DNA of 5,598 nucleotides from an uncultured Chryseolinea sp. (GTDB taxonomy: Bacteria; Bacteroidota; Bacteroidia; Cytophagales; Cyclobacteriaceae). Below are positions 1 to 5,363 of this stretch, in pieces (position 1 is the first letter of the stretch; every line of letters begins with the position of its first letter). Made by a program: the position numbers and the translations under genes. The notes below the pieces were generated by a model. The model searched no databases and was not told the origin of the DNA. It saw only the letters and a list, made by a program, of their open reading frames with translations. The DNA is taken from the NCBI GenBank assembly GCA_946478915.1, contig CAMLER010000380.1:1-5598 (forward strand), written 5' to 3'.

Positions 1-150
1 GAAAAGGTATTTCTGTAGGTTGATAAAATGGCAATAACAGTAATAGCAAGCCAGGCAAAAACAATGTTAGGCTAAAAGCCGGCTGCCTTAACTTTTTCTT
101 TAAATTCCTCAATTCGCAATTCTATTACACGCCCCTCAATGGTCTATTAT
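1..150. other. Non-coding left edge, downstream of the DUF1552 gene
   Basis: I see no convincing gene here. The minus strand has no ATG anywhere in this stretch. One minus-strand frame is open from a TTG at 112 to the window edge (37 codons, a basic start followed by a Leu-rich run). A second frame reads 23 codons, a TAG, then another hydrophobic stretch. Neither has a good start codon, so they are treated as chance or as the edge of something outside the window. The stretch is most simply the 3' untranslated and intergenic region following the minus-strand gene cluster. Confidence 0.5.
66..92 (-). terminator. Possible weak transcription terminator
   Basis: Read on the minus strand, just after the DUF1552 stop codon, there is an imperfect hairpin. 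GGC/GCC-centred arms (TTAAGGC and GCCTAA, one bulged A) enclose a GC-rich inner part containing the 8-base palindrome AGCCGGCT (77-84) and a GGCT-TTT-AGCC mini-stem. A run of five T follows a few bases later (minus strand, about 57-61). The stem is short and the T-run is not immediately adjacent, so this is only a weak rho-independent candidate. Its place at the end of a three-gene row supports it slightly. Confidence 0.25.
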
Positions 151-1533
151 TTAAGCTCGGATCTCAGAAAGTGCTTTGGTGCTGTCAGCAAATCGATCAT
201 GTTCAATGTTCAAGGCATGTAACATCGTCAAATAGAGATTGGCCAGTGGTGTTTCTTTTGCGAAGTTTAGGTTTTGTCCGGTTTTGAATTTTCCGCCCCC
301 ACTTCCAGCCAGAACGATCGGTAAATTTCTCGGAGAATGCCTGTTTCCATCTCTCAGATCCGAAGCAAACAAGACCATGGAATTGTCAAGTAAGGTTTTA
401 TCCCCTTCCTTGATGCTCTGTAGTTTGTTTAGAAAATATGCATACTGCTCCACGTGCCAGGCTGTGATACGAATGTATTCTTCCAGGAGATCATCCTTAT
501 CCATATGATGAGATATAGAATGATGGTTTCCATTAACACCTTCAAGGAATGTAAAATTTCTGTTGCTCACGCTATTACCGAACATAAAACTGGATACCCG
601 GCTTGCATCACTCCAAAATGCAAGTGCCATTATATCCAACATTAACCTGGTTTTTTCTGTAATATCAACACCGCCATATACCTCCACATACTCATCAATA
701 TTTTGATTTACTCTAACGAGTTCCTTGCGAATGTCTGGTGTTATGTTTGCCGCAAACTTTTCCTTGTTTGCACTATTGGAGATTCTTTTTTCAACACTCC
801 GGATCGATTCAAGGTATTCGCTTACTTTGTCCTGATCAGATCTACCCAAATTATTCTTTAGCGTTTTGGCATCATCCATCACCAGATCAAGAACACTTTG
901 TTTCCAGGGATCTTCTTTCATTTTCACACCTGGAACAAATGATCGAAACAAGCGATCGAATGCGAGTCGGGGATCAATTTCCTTTGACAGCGGCTGACTG
1001 GGTGATTGCCAGGAAATACTTGATCCATACAAGCGTGTAAACCCTACGTTAATATCTACGCCCGTTGTGATTCTGTCCAGCCCATACTCCAATGAGGGAA
1101 AGAGTGTTTCATGCCCAACCTGCGATGCGATTACCTGGTCGATTGAAATTCCTCCGCTGCTAATGTTATCGCCTATAGTCTGTTTAATTGGCATACAGGT
1201 AAGCAGACTGGCCGACTTTGCATAATGACCGTCTGCCCCTTTGAAAATGGAGTTCTTATTCATTAATTCTCCAAGTACAAGAATGTCCTTCTTGAATTTT
1301 TCAAGTGGGAGTAATTGGCGGGTTAGATCGAAATCTGTTCCCATTTTTTCCGGTGTCCAGTGCTCGGGGTGAACACCGTTTGGCATGAAAAGGAAAGCTG
1401 TGCGCACAGGTGATTTTGAACCTGCATAAGCACCAACTCCGGGCAAAGCCATAGCCTCCAGAAAGGGTAATGCAATGCAAGCACCCATTCCTTTTAACAT
1501 CCTGCGTCGTGATATTTGCCACTTCTTTTTCAT
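151..1533 (-). CDS. DUF1552 (HXXSHH) family protein, Tat-exported
   Basis: This protein of 460 residues belongs to the DUF1552 family, whose biochemical function is not established. The family's signature H-x-x-S-H-H is seen at residues 338-343 (HSISHH). A C-terminal segment S391-D392...D395-G-N-R-H399, followed by NLPIVLAGSGGG (403-414), resembles the C-terminal part of DUF1501-type and sulfatase-like proteins; that resemblance is an inference. The N-terminus is a clear twin-arginine signal: SRRRMLK (8-14), a hydrophobic stretch to about 36, and an AYA cleavage site ending at residue 37. The product should therefore be folded in the cytoplasm and exported. The frame is also open to a TTG at 1557, but the ATG at 1533 gives the usual MKKKWxISRR start and is chosen. 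It lies 57 nt after the DUF1592-type gene on the same strand, a pairing that recurs in other bacteria and suggests a joint role. Confidence 0.9.
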   Translation of the reverse strand: MKKKWQISRRRMLKGMGACIALPFLEAMALPGVGAYAGSKSPVRTAFLFMPNGVHPEHWTPEKMGTDFDLTRQLLPLEKFKKDILVLGELMNKNSIFKGADGHYAKSASLLTCMPIKQTIGDNISSGGISIDQVIASQVGHETLFPSLEYGLDRITTGVDINVGFTRLYGSSISWQSPSQPLSKEIDPRLAFDRLFRSFVPGVKMKEDPWKQSVLDLVMDDAKTLKNNLGRSDQDKVSEYLESIRSVEKRISNSANKEKFAANITPDIRKELVRVNQNIDEYVEVYGGVDITEKTRLMLDIMALAFWSDASRVSSFMFGNSVSNRNFTFLEGVNGNHHSISHHMDKDDLLEEYIRITAWHVEQYAYFLNKLQSIKEGDKTLLDNSMVLFASDLRDGNRHSPRNLPIVLAGSGGGKFKTGQNLNFAKETPLANLYLTMLHALNIEHDRFADSTKALSEIRA

Positions 1534-1568
1534 GTCTCTGATTTTATCTGCGTCCAATATTTATATCT

Positions 1569-1576
1569 CAAATGTA
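1569..1576 (-). promoter_or_regulatory. Candidate -7 element upstream of the DUF1552 gene
   Basis: The minus strand reads TACATTTG, a full match to the Bacteroidota -7 consensus TAnnTTTG. It ends 36 nt before the ATG at 1533. No TTG/TTTG -33 element is present at the usual spacing; the nearest TTTG is about 37 nt further upstream. The site lies in the 57-nt gap after the upstream gene's stop codon, so it could drive the DUF1552 gene alone, in addition to read-through from upstream. Confidence 0.35.
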
Positions 1577-1590
1577 TGCCTTCGTTACGG

Positions 1591-3549
1591 TTATACATCC
1601 GTGCTTTTCTTTTCAAAATCATTCAGCTTCATCCTGAACGGGTAGCTTTTAACAAGCTCAATGATGAAGGGTTCAGGATTGAAATTGTTTTGCATCAGGC
1701 AAGCGTCCAACCGCTGCAACGCCGGCTCGTCCGTGAATAGGATAGACCTGCCCAAAGCATAAGAAAGCATTCTCGAGGACAGGTTCCGCGCGATCTTTGC
1801 TTTTTCTGTCAACAACAATTTCTTGAGTTCCGCGGGGCCTTCAAAAGCCCTGCCATCCGACATTATACCCGAAGCGTCGATCGGTACTTTTCCGTAGGAG
1901 GTTCGCCATCTGCCCGTGGGGTCGAAATTTTCAAGCCCGAGTCCCAGCGGATCCATTTTTTCATGACAAGATTGGCAGTCTGGCTTGGACCTATGCAGTT
2001 CCAGGATTTTTCGCAACCCCAGATCATTGTGGATAGCCTCGTCTTCTGTTAGTTCAGCAACAACCGGCGGCGGAGGAGGGGGAGAGATTCCCAACAATTG
2101 CTCCATCACCCATTTTCCCCGTATCACTGGACTGGTTCGCGTTTCGAATGAAGTTGTTGCCAGCACACTTCCCATTCCCAATACACCGCCCCGTACAGAG
2201 TCTTTCAGAATAACTTTTTCAAAATCATCTCCGGTGGGTCCATCAATTCCATAGAATTCAGCCAGGTCTTTCGTAAGAAAAGTATAGTTGCTGCTCACGA
2301 GTTCCAGTAAATTTTTACTTTCCGTGAGGACATAGTAAAAATATTCTACGGTCTCATTGTAGAGCTTTTCCCGAATCTTCATTTCAAATCCGGGAAACTT
2401 TTCAGCATCGACAATAGGCTGATTGCTGATGAGCTTTGTGATGCCTAGCCATTGCGTTGAAAAGTTTTCTGCAAATCGTTTTGCTTTCGGGTCTGCGAGC
2501 ATTCGGCGGACTTGCGTTTCAAGCACCACAGTATCTTCAAGCATACCTAGATACGCCAGATTGAACAGCTCCTGGTCCGGCATACTTGACCAGAGAAAAT
2601 AGGATAAGCGTGTAGCGACTTCGAAATTGCTCAACGGATAGGAACCAGCCATCTCAGGCTCTTCTTCTACACGGTAAAGAAAGTAAGGTGATACCAGAAC
2701 GGTTTTTAGTGTTTGTGCAACACTTGCGTTGAACCGCATAGGATTGTCAAGGGAATCTGTTTCAGCATAAACTGCTTTGAACATCCCTATCAGCTTTTCC
2801 TTTTCGCTCTCCTTCAGGAACCGGCGGTACGCTTTCGTTGCGAAGGGATATATCACGTTGCCAGCAGCAACTTCCGGAGCATTGATCTCCTCGTAGTCAT
2901 CGCTGAAGACTGACTTTACCCAATTCGCAAATTGTTGCCACCATGTTTGTTTATAATCATTGGGAACAAGGCTCTTCCAAATATTTTTATCTGCGTAAGC
3001 GGAATCGACTATCGCGTTTGCTGCATCATAGTAGCGTTCCAGCTTCAACGGGGTGAAAAACAATGCTCCTCCCTGATTGTCAAAGCCACCACCGCCCGAT
3101 CCATCGGAGGGAAAATAATTTCGCGCATCAAAATCTACATGAACGAGATCGAGAATAGTATAACGGTATTCGGAATGACTCAGTCGGCGGATAACGACGT
3201 GACCCGGGCTCTTTTTCTGAAGAGAGCTTTGCAATATGCTGTTGATTCCATCCACCAGCTTATGATAATGTTCCGCAGATAAAGGTGGTTCCGTTTTAGG
3301 CGGCATTTCCCGCGTCTTAATTTGATCCAGCACCTTCAGCCAGAATTGTCCATCTTCAATAACCCTTCCTTGCTCTTTGTAGTTGTCAAGATTTACGCCG
3401 CCCTTTGGGTTGCCAGTATTGTGGCACTCGAAACATTTTACAGAAAGCAGCGGCCGAACATCAGTCTCATAGTTCACCACTTGCTGCGAGAATCCACTCA
3501 CTAGCAGGCAATAAAACAAGACGGTCAGGCCAGCAATTCGTAAAATCAT
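1591..3549 (-). CDS. DUF1592/DUF1588-family multidomain protein with two CxxCH motifs (c-type cytochrome-like)
   Basis: This is an exported protein of 652 residues. After a Sec signal peptide (hydrophobic 5-20, likely cleavage GFS|QQ at 21/22) comes a small planctomycete-type cytochrome c domain with C39-F-E-C42-H43 and a candidate distal ligand M82 in REMPP. The domains then follow the usual family order: DUF1587 (about 118-182, RRLSHSEYRYTILDL), DUF1595 (about 233-293), DUF1592 (about 304-432, ATRLSYFLWSSMPD), DUF1588 (about 451-550) and DUF1585 (about 565-640). DUF1588 contains a second CxxCH, C525-Q-S-C528-H529, followed by KMDPLGLGLENFD. A run of six prolines spans 490-495. Family knowledge points to a periplasmic or surface haem protein; the substrate is unknown. 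The frame is open to a TTG at 3567, but the ATG at 3549 places the signal peptide at the very N-terminus and is preferred. It sits between the enolase-like and DUF1552 genes on the same strand. Confidence 0.9.
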   Translation of the reverse strand: MILRIAGLTVLFYCLLVSGFSQQVVNYETDVRPLLSVKCFECHNTGNPKGGVNLDNYKEQGRVIEDGQFWLKVLDQIKTREMPPKTEPPLSAEHYHKLVDGINSILQSSLQKKSPGHVVIRRLSHSEYRYTILDLVHVDFDARNYFPSDGSGGGGFDNQGGALFFTPLKLERYYDAANAIVDSAYADKNIWKSLVPNDYKQTWWQQFANWVKSVFSDDYEEINAPEVAAGNVIYPFATKAYRRFLKESEKEKLIGMFKAVYAETDSLDNPMRFNASVAQTLKTVLVSPYFLYRVEEEPEMAGSYPLSNFEVATRLSYFLWSSMPDQELFNLAYLGMLEDTVVLETQVRRMLADPKAKRFAENFSTQWLGITKLISNQPIVDAEKFPGFEMKIREKLYNETVEYFYYVLTESKNLLELVSSNYTFLTKDLAEFYGIDGPTGDDFEKVILKDSVRGGVLGMGSVLATTSFETRTSPVIRGKWVMEQLLGISPPPPPPVVAELTEDEAIHNDLGLRKILELHRSKPDCQSCHEKMDPLGLGLENFDPTGRWRTSYGKVPIDASGIMSDGRAFEGPAELKKLLLTEKAKIARNLSSRMLSYALGRSILFTDEPALQRLDACLMQNNFNPEPFIIELVKSYPFRMKLNDFEKKSTDV

Positions 3550-3584
3550 TATTCCACTGATTGACAATAAATTTAAGAATTTTT

Positions 3585-3592
3585 CAAACGTT
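3585..3592 (-). promoter_or_regulatory. Candidate -7 element upstream of the DUF1592-type gene
   Basis: The minus strand reads AACGTTTG, which matches TAnnTTTG except at the first base, and ends 36 nt before the ATG at 3549. No -33 TTG is visible at the expected distance. A perfect 10-base palindrome begins only 2 nt upstream of it, which could serve a regulator in place of a good -33 element. Confidence 0.25.
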
Positions 3593-3594
3593 AT

Positions 3595-3604
3595 TGCGTA
3601 CGCA
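3595..3604. promoter_or_regulatory. Perfect palindrome TGCGTACGCA, possible operator
   Basis: Ten bases are perfectly self-complementary, and the symmetry does not extend outward. They sit immediately upstream of the candidate -7 element of the DUF1592-type gene, where a regulator would contact the promoter. No known operator consensus is recognised, and a 10-base palindrome can arise by chance. Confidence 0.25.
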
Positions 3605-3627
3605 GTACACAGCCTGGACGAATTCTT

Positions 3628-3657
3628 TATAAGCGGTCAATGTGCCGTGTGCTTATA
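3628..3657. repeat. Inverted repeat TATAAGC-N16-GCTTATA
   Basis: Two perfect 7-base arms lie at 3628-3634 and 3651-3657. Inside the loop, GG (3635-3636) can also pair with CC (3645-3646), leaving a 4-base bulge. The element lies in the 147-nt gap between the enolase-like gene and the DUF1592-type gene. On the minus strand the T-run (3659-3665) comes before the hairpin rather than after it, so it does not look like a standard terminator for the enolase-like gene. It could be a binding site or an mRNA structure between the two genes. Confidence 0.35.
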
Positions 3658-3696
3658 CAAAAAAATATAAAGCGAGGTCAGTTTTGCGTATTTATC

Positions 3697-5211
3697 TCAA
3701 CTCCATAGTCTATCATGAGACCGCTTTTCATTCCATTCGGGAGTGGGAGCGAAGTATGATTTATCCTCTGCATGTAGATGTTTTTTTACTTCATCTTCAT
3801 TTAACTCTACACCGAGGCCTGGAGCGTCGAGTGGAACGTTTGCAAAACCCTTAGTATAAAGCGGCTGCTTGCCTGCCATTTTTACAAGTCTTGGCCACCA
3901 TGGATTATCAACAACCTGATTGGGTACTTCTAAAGCCAAAACATTTTGAGTAGCCGCTGCGCAGTGTACGTTGGCCATGAACGAGACTGGTGTGCCTGCA
4001 AAATGCATCTTCATGCCCATGTCACTTTCTTCCGCGTAATCTCCAATCTTTTTGGTCTCCAGTATTCCGCCCGAGGTTCCCATATCCGGATGGACGATAT
4101 CAACAGCATGCTGATCGCACAGTTTCCTAAATTCTTCTTTGAGGTAGATATCTTCTCCGGTGATAGTTGGCGAGTTTATGGAGTCAGTGATCATTTTTAA
4201 CTGGTCTGTTCTATCCCAGGGAACGAAATCCTCCATGGATGCCAGTCTGTATTTTTCCAACGCATTCGCTACACGAATGCAGTTGTTGAGATCGAAATGT
4301 CCAAAATGATCGCCCGATAACGGGATATCATATCCGATTACGTCCCGAATCGTGCCCACGTAATTTGAAAGTATATCCAAACCCTTGTCAGTGATCTGTA
4401 TCGCAGATAGACCATGACGAGTATTTTGGTAGGATAGATAATCGTCAAGGTTGGGTTCATTAAAACCGATGACATATTTCGAATTAACGATAGCGCCCGG
4501 CACTTTGTAGTATGCGTGGACACCGGGATGCATTTTCATCCATGTGAATCCCTGGTCTTCCATGCGGATCTTGCAATCAGCTTTAAATTTTTCAACGTCC
4601 ATGTTAGCGCTGTCATGTTGTGGAACATATGCGTATAACCGAATTTTGTCGCGGTATCTTCCGCCGAGGAGTTGCCACACCGGCACGTTGTATACTTTCC
4701 CCAGTATATCCCACATTGCCATTTCAACTGCGCTCACACCACCTCCTTTGCGTCCGTGACCACCATGCTGTTTAATGATTTTAAAAATCATTTCGATGTT
4801 GCATGGATTCTTGCCAAGTATCCGGCTTTTCAGGAACAATGCGTAACGCTTGTCGGCTCCATCCCTCACTTCACCTAATCCGTAAACACCCTGATTTGTG
4901 TCAACGCGGATGATCACATTTCGTGCGTTGGTAAATGATGTACCATTGTCGATTGTGACACATCGCATGTCCGTAATTTTTAAATCGGAGGGAGAAGACG
5001 CTCGAGGTACTTTCGAGGTTGTCTGAGCAATTGTGTCCTCGATGGGCATCGACAGGAATGCGCCGAGACTAATACCTGCAACAGCAGTCTTTTTCAGAAA
5101 ATCACGACGATTATCAATTCCCTGCGCGCTATCGATGGTATTTGATGGAGCCTCCAATTCCTGTTCGAGTTTCTTGTTTTCCAGCATGATGTTTTGAAGA
5201 ATACTTTTCAT
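3697..5211 (-). CDS. Mandelate racemase/muconate lactonizing enzyme family protein (enolase superfamily), Tat-exported
   Basis: This protein of 504 residues has an enolase-superfamily fold: an N-terminal capping domain (about 78-185) and a TIM-barrel. The family abstracts a proton alpha to a carboxylate with Mg2+, typically to dehydrate, racemise or cycloisomerise acid sugars. Visible active-site residues are K226-M-H228, metal ligands D301, E327 and E353, the dyad D376/H403, and E428. The steps D301-E327-E353-D376-H403 (26, 26, 23, 27) equal those of mandelate racemase D195-E221-E247-D270-H297. KxK is replaced by KxH, and about 44 extra residues lie between K226 and D301. The C-terminal DAPGLGVEL is typical of RspA/mannonate-dehydratase-like members; the exact substrate cannot be told. 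RRDFLKK (35-41) plus a hydrophobic run to about 55 is a Tat signal with an unusually long 34-residue n-region. The start is the first ATG; M9 is an alternative. It is the first gene of the row, divergent from the PadR gene. Confidence 0.88.
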   Translation of the reverse strand: MKSILQNIMLENKKLEQELEAPSNTIDSAQGIDNRRDFLKKTAVAGISLGAFLSMPIEDTIAQTTSKVPRASSPSDLKITDMRCVTIDNGTSFTNARNVIIRVDTNQGVYGLGEVRDGADKRYALFLKSRILGKNPCNIEMIFKIIKQHGGHGRKGGGVSAVEMAMWDILGKVYNVPVWQLLGGRYRDKIRLYAYVPQHDSANMDVEKFKADCKIRMEDQGFTWMKMHPGVHAYYKVPGAIVNSKYVIGFNEPNLDDYLSYQNTRHGLSAIQITDKGLDILSNYVGTIRDVIGYDIPLSGDHFGHFDLNNCIRVANALEKYRLASMEDFVPWDRTDQLKMITDSINSPTITGEDIYLKEEFRKLCDQHAVDIVHPDMGTSGGILETKKIGDYAEESDMGMKMHFAGTPVSFMANVHCAAATQNVLALEVPNQVVDNPWWPRLVKMAGKQPLYTKGFANVPLDAPGLGVELNEDEVKKHLHAEDKSYFAPTPEWNEKRSHDRLWS

Positions 5212-5245
5212 ACGTCGGTTTGGTTAGGGTTAGTTTTTCAATCAC

Positions 5246-5279
5246 ACAATATAAGAAGCTGTTACTATTGTTGGCCAAC
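5246..5279 (-). promoter_or_regulatory. Candidate promoter of the enolase-like gene
   Basis: On the minus strand GTTG (5279-5276) is followed after 22 nt by TATATTGT (5253-5246). This resembles the Bacteroidota promoter layout TTTG-N(about 17-23)-TAnnTTTG, with two mismatches at the end of the -7 element. The -7 element ends 35 nt before the ATG at 5211, close to the spacing seen at the other two genes. It would serve as the promoter of the whole row if the genes are co-transcribed. Confidence 0.3.
5270..5279. promoter_or_regulatory. Perfect palindrome GTTGGCCAAC in the divergent region
   Basis: Ten bases are perfectly self-complementary and stand out in an AT-rich stretch between the divergent enolase-like and PadR genes. 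The palindrome covers the candidate -33 of the enolase-like gene, so a protein bound here could block or replace RNA polymerase contact. No specific regulator consensus is recognised. Confidence 0.3.
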
Positions 5280-5332
5280 GGATAATCTTAACGGTTACCT
5301 AAAATATTCTGCTCGTCCTATGGTATTCTTAT

Positions 5333-5360
5333 AATATTATATACATTTATAAATAATATT
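5333..5360. promoter_or_regulatory. AT-rich near-palindrome before the PadR gene, possible autoregulatory operator
   Basis: The arms AATATTAT (5333-5340) and ATAATATT (5353-5360) are perfect inverted copies. With the inner bases, 11 of 14 pairs around the centre at 5346/5347 are symmetric. The element ends 3 nt before the PadR ATG and covers the only -7-like sequence seen there (TACATTTA, 5342-5349). PadR-family dimers often repress their own genes, so this is a candidate operator. The ATGT-N8-ACAT consensus known for some PadR proteins is not present, and AT-rich DNA yields such symmetry by chance fairly easily. Confidence 0.35.
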
Positions 5361-5363
5361 GTC

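Noticed and set aside
738..1040. Plus-strand open frame of 100 codons
   Set aside because: It lies antisense to the DUF1552 gene and its composition (many Cys, His, Phe, Pro) is typical of a shadow frame.
1534..1557. N-terminal extension of the DUF1552 gene to a TTG at 1557 (eight extra residues)
   Set aside because: The ATG at 1533 gives the MKKKW-ISRR start usual for Tat-exported members of the family; the extension only lengthens the region before the arginines.
2932..3282. Plus-strand open frame of 116 codons
   Set aside because: It is antisense inside the well-supported DUF1592-type gene, shows no recognisable domain, and looks like a shadow of the coding strand.
3550..3567. N-terminal extension of the DUF1592-type gene to a TTG at 3567 (six extra residues)
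   Set aside because: The ATG at 3549 puts the Sec signal peptide right at the N-terminus; TTG starts are less common.
3659..3665. T7 run on the minus strand after the enolase-like gene, considered as a terminator tail
   Set aside because: No GC-rich hairpin precedes it between the stop codon at 3697 and the run; the nearby inverted repeat lies on the wrong side.
4536..4727. Minus-strand open frame of 63 codons in another phase
   Set aside because: It lies wholly within the enolase-like gene, whose catalytic residues and spacing confirm the other frame.
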